Positions 23,565-33,400 of a stretch of 64,000 bases of DNA are shown piece by piece (position 1 is the first letter of the stretch; each line of letters begins with the position of its first letter). The notes under the pieces were generated by a model. It did not search any database. It saw only the letters and a list, made by a program, of their open reading frames with translations, and was not told the origin of the DNA. Made by a program: the position numbers and the translations under genes. This DNA comes from Erodium maritimum (lineage: Eukaryota > Streptophyta > Magnoliopsida > Geraniales > Geraniaceae), in contig OY997589.1 of assembly GCA_963921825.1 (NCBI GenBank), forward strand, positions 81,142,523-81,206,522, read 5' to 3'.

Positions 23565-23614
23565 AAGAGTTCGTAGTTTGCACAATAAGGGGTGGTTTTT
23601 ACCTGATAGCTATT
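23565..23614 (-). repeat. Right terminal inverted repeat of the 15 kb element
   Basis: Reverse complement of the 8476-8525 terminus, with block ttgcacaataaggggtgg followed by gtttttacctgatagct. Confidence 0.85.
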
Positions 23615-23639
23615 ATATATATATATATATATATATACT

Positions 23640-23770
23640 TCTCAAACACAAAATATATATTACTTTCTTCATATATATTATATATATCTAACAAATTCTC
23701 AACCACCTAATCTATATTACTCAAATCAACAAAAATTACAAAATATGTAAACATATCATATTTTTGACAT
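23640..23770 (+). repeat. CACTA-interior block, first copy of a direct repeat flanking the MITE
   Basis: The block aacaaattctcaa...atgtaaacatat...atttttgac at about 23693-23770 recurs at about 24285-24360, on the other side of the MITE at 23823-24250. Confidence 0.75.
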
Positions 23771-23822
23771 CAACACACAACACGCGCGCGCACACATACA
23801 CACATATATATGTATATATGTA

Positions 23823-24250
23823 GGACTGGTATCAGGTACAAACATGCTCTTATTGTGCAAACTGCGAACCCACGAGAGCCATAGGATCCGCCCAAAGTGA
23901 CGTCAGCAGAGCGCCCAAGATGTTGACACGTGGGCGCGCGCTGCTGGCGCTGACACGTGGGTGCGCCCGCGCACAGTACTGATAGTTTACAAAGCACGGT
24001 GCTGATAGTTTAGTACAAAAAGTGATGATGGTTTACATTTGTACTAAACTATCAACACCGTGCTATGTAAACTATCAGCACTCGCGCTGCACACGTGGTC
24101 AACGCGCGCTACTGTGCGGGCAGAGGCGCGCGCGAAGTGGCCACGTGTCAACATCGCGCGCGCTCTGCTGATGTTACTTTGACTGCATCCTGTGACTCTC
24201 GTGCGTTCGTAGTTTGCGCAATAAGAGGCGTTTGTACTGGATAACTACCC
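23823..24250. mobile_element. MITE sharing its ends with the 15 kb element
   Basis: Nearly the whole 428 bp folds back on itself. Ends read GGACTGGTATCAGGTACAAA and, from the right, GGGTAGTTATCCAGTACAAA. Both continue into CTCTTATTG(T/C)GCAAACT(G/A)CGAAC, matching the termini at 8476 and 23614. The centre holds inverted copies of tactaaactatcaacaccg-like sequence. It lies in (TA)n DNA, so no target duplication can be read. No coding sequence: a non-autonomous relative of the 15 kb element. Confidence 0.88.
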
Positions 24251-24554
24251 TATATATATATACACACACATACACATATATAACAAATTCTCAAATACCT
24301 AATTTACTCAAATAAACCAAAATAATCAAATAATGTAAACATACTATATTTTTGACTTCAAGTACACAAACCCTTCAACACTTCCTTCCAAATGAAAATT
24401 TTTGTGGGAAAAAAATGTTGTATTGTGAGAAAATGAGGGTTTGGGGAAGAGAAGATCTAGTGAAGATGAGTTGTGATGAGGGAGAAGATGAGAAATAAGA
24501 ATTTTATGGCTCAGAACGTACTGGTAGCTGTGTCTTTAATGAATTTAAGTTTAA

Positions 24555-24893
24555 CTTGCCCAACGATTAGAGAATTCGTTGGGTTTGAAAATTTCAGATT
24601 AATCTCCAACGAATTAAGAGGTCGCTAGAATTAAAATAATTCCAATCCAACGAAATAGTATTTCGTTGGCGTTGAAACATTCAAACCCAACGAAATATCA
24701 ATTCGTTGGGTTTGAATGTTTCAGCGCCAATGAATTAGTATTTCGTTGGGTTTGAATGTTTTAACGCCAACGAATGAGAAATCATTGGAATTGAAACATT
24801 CAACCCCAACGAAGTCTGAATTCGTTGGGGTTGAAATTTTTCAACACCAACGAGCAACAATTTTCGTTGGGCAAGTTGGTTTCTGGTGTAGTG
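24555..24893. repeat. CACTA right subterminal repeat array
   Basis: Alternating CCAACGAA and TTCGTTGG motifs about every 20-30 bp, mirroring 3176-3610 and ending at the right CACTA terminus. Confidence 0.88.
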
Positions 24894-24897
24894 GGTG

Positions 24898-24922
24898 CAA
24901 GGATAAGGATAAGGATAAGGAT
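24898..24922 (+). repeat. (aggata)n hexamer run
   Basis: About four copies of aggata directly follow the CACTA target duplication. Confidence 0.8.
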
Positions 24923-25019
24923 TCCTCCAGGGCACCACAAAACAAAAGACAACGACATAGATAGGATCGTATAACAGTAGACATAAAATTTAATCGGAAA
25001 ATCATAAAGTTTAGAAACC

Positions 25020-26720
25020 AGGATTTGATACCACATGTAAGTTTTAATCAAATCAAAATCATGCAATTGAATCCATAATATTTCATAAATCTTAAAGCCT
25101 AGATATTAGAACGATATGATTTTCACAATCAATAATAGATCGAGAGAAATATACTTTGATCCATTAGAGCAGCGGAAATAGTATTTGATTCATGGATTTG
25201 GTTTCTCCCTCTTGACCCTCTTTAGGCGGCTTGATTATGTTTCAGAGATTAAATAGAAAACTAACTTAATTGGTAGAGAGAGGACCAAATCCTAGGGTTT
25301 CGTATTTATATACCCACCATCAGGGTTATAATAAGAATTACCTTAATTTAGTTAACCAACATTATTTACCTTAATAAAACCATCACCTGAGAAACTTGAT
25401 GGGCTTGGACATAATTAAATCCAACAAGTCGGTCTTGATACTATGCCACGACCTTGTTAGAACTTCTAATAATTGACCTGTTTTTTTTCTTCTATTTGTA
25501 CAGTTTTAAATAAATCTACTCTGTTTTATCTGGTTTTAATCTCTTGCCGAGTCATTAGGCATCAATTTCCATTTCCTTGTAATCAACACTCCTACAAATA
25601 AATAACAAGAACTCAGATGACAATCATCAGTTCTTCAAATAATCTTTGTGTCTTTTGTTGTTTTCTTGCATCACACATTTCACATTTGGTATCAGACCCT
25701 AACATTGCAAGTGACGATAGGGGATGGAACACCAAAGAAAGGAGGTGCTGGAAGCTCAAGATTTGTGAAACAACCTAGAGGTGGCTTGGGCCTGGGCCAT
25801 CCTATGTTGACTGAAACCAACTATGGGATCAGAACCTACAAGATGATGGTAATTATGAAACCATTATGAGTATGGGGTGCTATCGAGGATGGACATTCTG
25901 TTGGGGAAGAACAAGATCAATGAACACGTGTTGTGATCACACAGTCCGTGCCTGAGACATGCTAAGACAACCAAGAAATCCTAGGACGCTCTGGTAGCGA
26001 TGCACATAGGAGAAAAGAGGGTGAAGACTGCAAATGTCCAATGTCTCAAACGCGATTTTACAAGGTTAGTGATGGAAGAAACTGAAACCATTAGCCGTTT
26101 TTACCATAAACTCTCTAACCTTGTTAATGAAATTCGAGGCCTTGACTACAAGTTACTAGATTCTCAAGTTGTGGAGAAGATTTTTGGCTCTGTCTCTAAC
26201 AGGTTCCTCTTAATTTTTTGGCACAATCCAACAATGGGGTGATGTTGAGAATGTGTTCGTTGCAAAGGCAATTAGGAGATTAAAGGAGTTTGAATACACG
26301 CTAAAGGGAAGGAAGCAAGGACAAGAGAACGAGTAATTGCTTCTTACAAAGGCTCAATGGGAGTCTTTATCAAAGAATGGTCGAGCTTATAATAGCTCAA
26401 GTAGAAGGTAGGACGGTCCACCAATAGGCCAAGGACGATATGAGAGCTCATCGGGAGGAAGAGGATCACTGTGGCGAATCAGATCGCCAAAACCAAGAGG
26501 TGAGTAAAGTAGGGTAAGATGCTATAATTGTTCTAAATTTGGACATTTTTCACTTGTGGCGGTCGATATCCACACCCAAGAACTTGTGATGAAAGAGGTT
26601 TGTGTTATACAGGACGCAGATGGACGACGGAGGGACCCTTGCACCCGAATCCTGCTATTCCAGATCCGTATTGTAGTAGATATATGTCCCAGCTTTCTAC
26701 CAACGACAAGAAATGGGTGA
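25020..26720 (+). mobile_element. Degenerate Ty1/copia retrotransposon (LTR, primer site, broken gag)
   Basis: At 25684 the sequence tttggtatcagaccc resembles the initiator-Met tRNA primer site of plant copia elements, just after an LTR-like end (ttcaca). Downstream, broken frames match copia gag: LTETNYGIRTYKMMVIMKPL (near 25805), then VKTANVQCLKRDFTRLVMEE and LVNEIRGLDYKLLDSQVVEK (26020-26190), and a decayed zinc knuckle (CYNCSKFGHFS near 26525). There are several stops and frameshifts and no pol region or 3' LTR. At 25020-25440 a block with ttgataccacatg and gcagcggaaa looks like a second LTR piece in reverse orientation, which is less certain. Confidence 0.6.
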
Positions 26721-28010
26721 CCAATACTGGTACTTAGTTAGAGTGAGGTGTCCTAGAGGAACCATACCCTACGGATCAGATACTATCTAACCCTAGCCCA
26801 CTCCTTTCCGAGAATACTCCTTAGCAGCCTATCGAGACACCACACCTACGCTGCTCATTGAAAGAATAGGACACCACCCCTTACACTGCCACATGGAATA
26901 ACAAGGCATTTTTTATGAGACCAACGTTTCGTATGTCAATGGAACTTTGTCTTGTCATTTTCGTTATTTCCATAGGTTGTATGATCGTTTTTGAATTATC
27001 AAAAAAAATTTAATAAAATATTATATTTATGCTAAAAAAAATTCACTTACTAATTTTTGTATTTATTTGTTTTGTGATTCTTTTTCTTCTTTTCACGTTC
27101 TTACAATTTCTTATTTCACATCTCTCACCATTTTCGTTCTAGAGAACTTTTTGGGGAAGACGATGGTGACTAAAATACAAATTGGATTTGCAAGCTTCGC
27201 GAATTTGATTGTAACACAGATGATGATCCATCTCTTTAATCTCCAGGTCTCAACGACCGTTGTCGATCTGCAACTCAAAGACACGGGACGAGAGACACAA
27301 ATCGTTGAAATTAGATGCCCTCGTGGTCGAGAAAACAACGATTTTACGAGAGCTCGAGATATTAATGGTGATGATGTACCATCCTTACTTTTGATTTTTT
27401 TTAATTAAATGAAGATGTTTTAAATATTTCATGTTAATTTTGACTGCAATTATTGATATAGTTTACAAATTATATTCTTATAAGTACATACTTAGATTTT
27501 TAAATCAAGAATATTGTACGGAATTAAGTTGTAATACAAAATACATTTTAAAAAATTAACCTTTGAAAACTATCAAACCATGAATTACACTAGCAACTAT
27601 TAAACTCCATTGAGTTTTGTAGTGTGTTTGCGTGGACAGGTTGCGGGATAAATTCATATCATTATTGTTTTTGTTAGATTTTACAATTTCCTCGTTAGAA
27701 TATAATTTTTACGAATACAAGATACTTACACAATAAATAGAGTAATTGACTAAAAACGTCCTGCTTTTTTACTTCCACAAAAAAACCACCAACAACCATT
27801 TTAATACTAAAACATACAAAACCATAAAATACTACAACATACCAAATCTAAAAAATAAAAAAAAACACCAAGTCTAGTATCACATTTCCATCATCATATT
27901 TCAGTATTTTATATATATTTTAAGGAATTTATCAATTCCTCGCATTCATTTGTAATAATGAACTTTTTTATTTAAGATATTTTAAAAACATAATTAAAAA
28001 ATTCACCTCG
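26721..28010. other. AT-rich intergenic DNA
   Basis: A short GC-richer patch at 26750-26900 is of unknown origin. The rest is AT-rich. A 113-codon frame at 27067-27408 shows no recognisable domain and I do not call it a gene. Confidence 0.5.
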
Positions 28011-29690
28011 CTTCTGTCGAGACCTCCCCTCCACGCGTTTGTCGAGCTCTAACCCTAACCCTAGTCCATGGAGCTAGCTCTTATTCCCGTCGCGTCCGCC
28101 ATGCATAGCTCCACGGAGATCGTGTCGGCGGCGTGGTCCTCCCTGTCCCCCTTGTCGGCGGCCTCCCGCCAATACTCATCCTCTCCTGCCCCCATGTCGA
28201 GCTCTCCAGAGACCGCGTCGGCGATATGGTCGTCTGCTTCTCCCCCGAGCGTGATAGTGATCTCATCGGACACCTACTCTCTGTCCTTCCCGTCATCCTC
28301 TCCATCGCCACTACATCGCTTCCATCCGTACTTTCCACCCTCGCCGCCCTCTTCATAGGGGGCGCGCCGTCGCCTCTCAGCTCTGGAGGCGGTACCCCTT
28401 CGGGAGCGGTTGGGTAGAGCAACCTTTCCACCACGTCGTGGTTTTGAGTGGGGGCGCCCGAGGGAGCCTATCCCCGGTACTGGTGGTCCCTCTTGCACTG
28501 CGAGGCTGTAGTTTAAGGATGTTGTGACCCATGACTTTGCTGGGTCGGCGAAGGATGGGAAAGCCTGGTGATCGGGTGGGTTTATGTCGATCTTCGGTTC
28601 ACCATAGGGTTTTTGGGGGGGCTGGCCCGTGATCCCAATATAATCATTTGACGTCTCTCCTCGATCAACAGGGTTGGTCAATCTTATTAAGCATTTGTCA
28701 CGATGAGGGGGCCTCGTTCCTCTAGATGGTCGGACTCTTCGGTTGGTGTCCGGGGGCAAGGCGCATGTGACTTTCAACGAGCTCTTCTGGTGGAGCCCCT
28801 GGCGTACTATGACCTTGCATGGAATATCCAGCCGGGGTTGGGGTTAGGACCTCGGCCTTGGCTATGGCATCCGTTGCCGCGAGGCTATGGTGGCCTGGGG
28901 GTCGGGCGACCAACTTTGTTCCTGGATCCTTTATCTATGTTTGGAGGGTGTCATGGAGTGGGTGACGGTGGATTCATGGGGCCGTTGCATAATCTAGGAC
29001 CTGGCCCTTTGTGTGCAGTGGAGCCCTTAGGGTTCTTTGTAGACAAACATGTCCGGGGGATGCTGGTGTGGGATCAGTCGATGCCTACCCCGCTGGCCGG
29101 GGTCCCGGGACCTGGTGGAGGACTCGGGGGTAGAGGTCGTGCACCAACTGACGCTCATTTTGCTGCAATTCCCAGACCCACTAATGAGGTAGACTTTCTA
29201 CACCAGCAAGCTATGGAGATTGGGGGGGGGGGGGGGGACAACGAACAACAAGATGGGCGAGGGCTGGATACCAGCCTCGCCATTTCACATGAGTCCCCCA
29301 GCCGGTCCCGGAGGCAGGAAGGAGTCTCTAGGGATGGACCATCAACCTTCCCCCACTGACGGTCACAGGTTCGGTTGCACCAACGATGCAGAGCGTCACC
29401 CTTGGGTGACCCAACGGTTTCCAGACCCCACCTTGAGCAGTGATCGTCGGCGGATTTTCATTACCTACTTTTTCAGTTTATCGTTGTTAGCTTTGGTTGT
29501 CTGTTTCTCTAATATTATAGTTATTTCTGTTTGGGTATAATCTTCAGCCACCACTAGGGTATATCAGCAACACGTCTCCGACGTGACGGTAGTTACAGAG
29601 TTTCTCTGTTTACCCCAGCTGAGGTTTAAGCATGTATTGACTCTTTTAATGGAATGAAATATCAATTTACGAAAAAAAATAAACTTTATT
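28011..29690 (+). mobile_element. GC-rich retroelement remnant, probably non-LTR
   Basis: A sharply GC-richer block sits in AT-rich DNA and ends with aatggaatgaaatatcaattta followed by an A-rich tail near 29670. That is how plant L1-type or processed elements often end. Long frames exist on both strands (for example 28703-29359 on +, rich in Gly and Pro), but no reverse transcriptase or endonuclease motif is visible. A run of 13 G at 29222-29236 lies inside. LINE origin is a guess from composition and tail. Confidence 0.35.
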
Positions 29691-29860
29691 ATTTTACAAT
29701 TCACAACAATTAGCATTGTCAATAATTAAATTTTTAATTACGTTTATCACCGTGTCTAATTTGACATATATCGACCGCATAATGAAAATATTAAAAAATT
29801 GGTTTAAAAGGTGTAAATAAATTTGTCATGAATTATGTCATCATTCTATCCAATTACGAG

Positions 29861-30003
29861 GAAAATTAATATCTTCAAGATAATTTAAGAATTTTGATTG
29901 TTATTTTTATTACATCACCGATTATTCTTGATGAAAATTAATATCTTCAAGATAGTTTAAGAATTTTGATTGTTATTTTCATTGCATCACCGATTATTCT
30001 TAA
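29861..30003 (+). repeat. Two tandem copies of a 72 bp unit
   Basis: gaaaattaatatcttcaaga starts at 29861 and again at 29933, and the copies run on to ccgattattctt with few differences. Confidence 0.9.
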
Positions 30004-30260
30004 AATTTCCGTCAACAAAAATATTACAAAATAACCTTGTGATTTTGTAAAAGTGTCCATATCCAAACTTTTAATAACTATCCAACTTCGAAAGCCCAAA
30101 CAAATTCACAAGGGCCTCGTTATATAACAGGCCGGGTCAAGTGTATGGACTTTCCGACCCGTTTTATTGATTCAGTATCGACCCGAACGATTGGGTAGAG
30201 TTGATCAGTTGATAGAGCGGAGAAGAACTAGAAGGTAGAAAAAGCCTAGCGTCTCAGTGT

Positions 30261-30298
30261 CCTTTCTTCTTCTTCTTCTTCTTCTTCTTCTTCTTCCT
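30261..30298 (+). repeat. (TTC)n microsatellite in the EMB2004 leader region
   Basis: About eleven TTC triplets lie about 165 bp before the chosen start codon. Pyrimidine-rich leaders are common in plant genes; any regulatory effect is speculative. Confidence 0.85.
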
Positions 30299-30461
30299 CA
30301 TCAGTCTTTCAGTCACTAGAACATTCCAGGCGACGGAGACCTGCAGATTTACGGTTTTACCCTTCCGATTGAAGCCTCAGTTGCTAGTGCGCAGGATAAC
30401 ATCTCTACGCCCCATATGCGCACCTGAGCCTCCATCCCTAACCTTCCTTCCACATTGCTCC

Positions 30462-33400
30462 ATGGCTTCCTCATCCGCCATTTCTCTCTCTTCTCCTTCT
30501 CCAAAGGTAACAATCTCTCCCTCTTTCTCATTTCCATCTCTCTCTCCGAAACCTCACTTTCGTGCTCCTGCTGGTTTTGTTGCTTCGCAGGTTCTGCTCC
30601 GCCCCTGTCGGAGTACTGATGTTCGAGGCCGGTGCTATCCTTCGCTTGGTGCGCCGTTTCTCAGTTCCGTTCCGGTCGGTGGAAGTAGTCGGAGACGGTG
30701 TTTCGGGGCGAGGAGGATGGTTGTGAGGTCCGCTGCTGGCGGGTCTGGCTCCTCCTCCAGGGGCGGTGGTTCGAGGCGGCCGGCGGCGGGAACTCGCATA
30801 GTTTATACGGAGACTCAGGGGCAGCCTTCCATGCCTGGTATTTCTGTGAAGGAGGTTGCTTCTCTTGCCGGCCCTGCAGTTCTGGTCTTATTTGGTATGG
30901 ATTTTCAGTTCATTACTGTCTGTTAAGGAATTTCTGGATGTGAAATGAGATGTGTTTGTGATTAGGGGTTACGAGATTTTCTTAGTTTAGATAATGCATA
31001 GTTGATTTCTGGTTTATGATTTGATTGAAATTGATGTAGAAAGTGGTTGCAATTTATAGGAAAACAATAACTTCAAAGATTCATGAACGCAAATAAGATA
31101 CTGATTGATGAGGGATCCCCTTATAATATTACCGTGACTAGAGTTTCACCACTCTCTGTTTCGGAATTTTGGATGTGTACTGTGTTTGTGATTAGGGGTT
31201 ATGAGATTTTCTTGTGTTAGATATTAGTGTGTTGGGAAATAAGTAATCTTGATGAAGTAGGCCTATTGGCAATGCGTTGTTGATTTTTGGTTTATAATGT
31301 GATTGAAATCAATGTAGAAAGTAGTTGCAATTTATAGTAAAATAATTACTCCAAGGATTCATCAACTCAAATGAGATAGTGATCGGTGAGGAGTCGCTGT
31401 AAAAGATCACCATGACTTGGGTTTCATCACTTGTTTTCGCACTTTTTAGCCTGACATGGAAAATAGTAATCTTGAGCAGAACTTTTGAGGGTTGTTGATT
31501 CTGAGTGATGCCCCTGCTTTGATACTAGTAAGCTAATATTTCCTCCGACCCAAAATAAATGTCCCGCTTTACTATTTGTGAAGATTATGAATTCAATTTT
31601 AAGGCTTGATTTTCCGTCATTCACGCCTTATGTGCTCCCATGTCCCCACTACTCAAGTTGTTATAATTAACTTATGGGGTCACTATTGATAACCCGTGTC
31701 TAATTAACTAACTAACTAAAATGGAAGTGAGACCGTTATTTCGCAACATCCATCATAGGAAAGTCGGACACTTGTTTTGGAATGGAGGGAGTAGCTGAAA
31801 GGGAAGATATATTTCTAAGTAGTTGGAAACTTCACATAACTGTGGGATGCGTGCTGTTTAGTTGTCTCCTGGAGAGTTGCCCCGTAGGGAGAAAAAGATG
31901 TCTACTCATACTTATGTACTAACGTACTCCTAGAAATAGGAATCATAGTAACTCAATCTTCTGTGTAGTGTTCATGGATAGATAAGTCATCATCTTGGCA
32001 ATTTTTTTTCCTTCTCCATTGTAAATTGCAGACCCTAAAAGCCTAATCACAGTGTTGAATTTCGTTGTAATTTATTATTTGTTTGATAGGACTTTATGCT
32101 ATCCAGCATAATCAACGAGGGACTATTGGGGCTTCCACCTTAGATGATGTCAAACATTTTGTCTATGTTTTATACTTAATTTTCATCCCAGTGAACCTTT
32201 ATATTTGTTCTGCATGTTTTCTTCTGAAGCACACAGTTAGGAATGGGATATTTTAGAATTTTTTAACATGGCCTGTCATACTTGAAGTTTCTGAAGGCAT
32301 TTTCAGCTAATGTTTAGGTATTGCTTATGAATTTATTGCCATGCTACTGTCCACCAAATTACAGTTAGATCATCATTTTGCTTTATTGGATTGTTAATTT
32401 ACATCTTCAGCTGACAGTTTTTTGGAAAGTCGTTGAGAAGCTCTTTTCGCAAAAGCCACAATGGCCCTTTTCTGGACAAGGACTGAGATTCTTCACTGCC
32501 CCTGGTTCAAATTTAGTCTCAAGTCTTAAAGCAAAGCTCGGCACCGATTCCAAAATGAAGGTCAATGACTTTATCCGAGAACTCAGACAGTTCAGCAGTG
32601 TTGACATGTCAGGTAGGCTTGCTAGTTAGATACAGAAAACATTGAATTTATTTTTCTTATTCAGATTAGATGTTCAATCCTTGTTGGCACCGAATCCTCA
32701 TCTCTGTAGAATTATTGACAACTTAAGCTGTATAATCCAGTACTCTCTGATAGACAGCCTAATTCAGATAGATACAGTTTGGTGCCTTTCCATCCCTTTA
32801 ATTAGTTATCTTTTCTTATTGGAATCCTTGATACCTGTATTGAGTTTGATATTTCATCTATAACTTGTTTTCCTAACTTGTCTTAATTTGACTAAGTTTG
32901 TGGGGGCGATTAGATATCAAAACTAAGGCATTGCAAAACAGTGGTTTGACCAGAAATATGTGGCAGGGCGGAATTTCGGAGATCAAGGAGTTTCTTTTAT
33001 CGCTGACAGCTTGGCCTACAATAATGTTAGTTCATTTTCTACATTTAATAGCTCTAAAATTTATTCGTTTTACATGCGTAGTTATTTTCATCAATATCTG
33101 TGATGTTTCCTTTTCTATGCATTGCTTGTGTTCTCAAAGGGAGATAACTGATTCAGTTTGACCGCTTCCTTATAAATTGACCTCGTTAAATCTAATCTGT
33201 TGCATTTCAGACTCTAGAAGAAGTAAGTTTTGCTGCCAATGGCATAACTGCAGAAGGATTGAAAGCCTTTGAGAAGGTTTTTTCATCACCTATCGTGTTA
33301 AAGACTTTCGATTTTTCCGGAAACCCCATAGGAGATGAAGGAGTTAAGGTCAGCAAAGAGTTGTGGTTTTATATATTATCTAAGTACTATAAAACAGCTA

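Larger units (their letters stand above)
8476..23614 (+). mobile_element. 15 kb Mutator-like composite element with FAR1-type transposase and gene cargo
   Basis: Inverted termini: near 8476 the sequence runs GGGCAGCTATC, then GTAAAAACCACCC, then TTATTGTGCAAACTACGAAC. The reverse complement of 23614-23565 gives the same blocks. Strong similarity covers about 55 bp and weaker similarity about 110 bp. Both ends abut (TA)n runs, so the target duplication cannot be defined. Inside lie a FAR1/MULE/SWIM transposase at the left end, two small divergent genes, four F-box genes, a plant-mobile-domain exon and other exon fragments. Assignment to MULE rests on the transposase. That everything between the ends moved as one unit is inferred, because several rounds of insertion or duplication are possible. 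Confidence 0.72.
3176..24893 (-). mobile_element. CACTA (En/Spm) transposon, both ends present, carrying nested insertions
   Basis: The left end reads CACTACAGGGGAAAG and the right end, on the opposite strand, CACTACACCAGAAACC; both continue into ACTTGCCCAACGAA. A 3 bp direct repeat GGT flanks the element (3173-3175 and 24894-24896), as expected for CACTA insertion. Subterminal arrays rich in CCAACGA lie inside both ends. Two transposase-related genes on the minus strand occupy 3.8-8.4 kb. A 15.1 kb element (8476-23614) and a 0.4 kb MITE (23823-24250) are inserted in it. Without them the element is about 6.15 kb, an ordinary CACTA size. The TNP2 reading frame is broken, so this copy is probably not self-mobile. 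Confidence 0.93.

Noticed and set aside
3176..24893. CRISPR-like array from the regularly spaced CCAACGA motifs
   Set aside because: Motifs are short, both orientations occur, spacing is irregular and they lie at CACTA ends in a plant genome.
27067..27408. 113-codon frame in AT-rich DNA
   Set aside because: Starts with low-complexity hydrophobic codons, has no recognised domain and no promoter or splice support.
28703..29359. 218-codon plus-strand frame rich in Gly and Pro
   Set aside because: No domain, high GC makes stops rare, frames are open on the other strand too, and it lies in a probable retroelement remnant.
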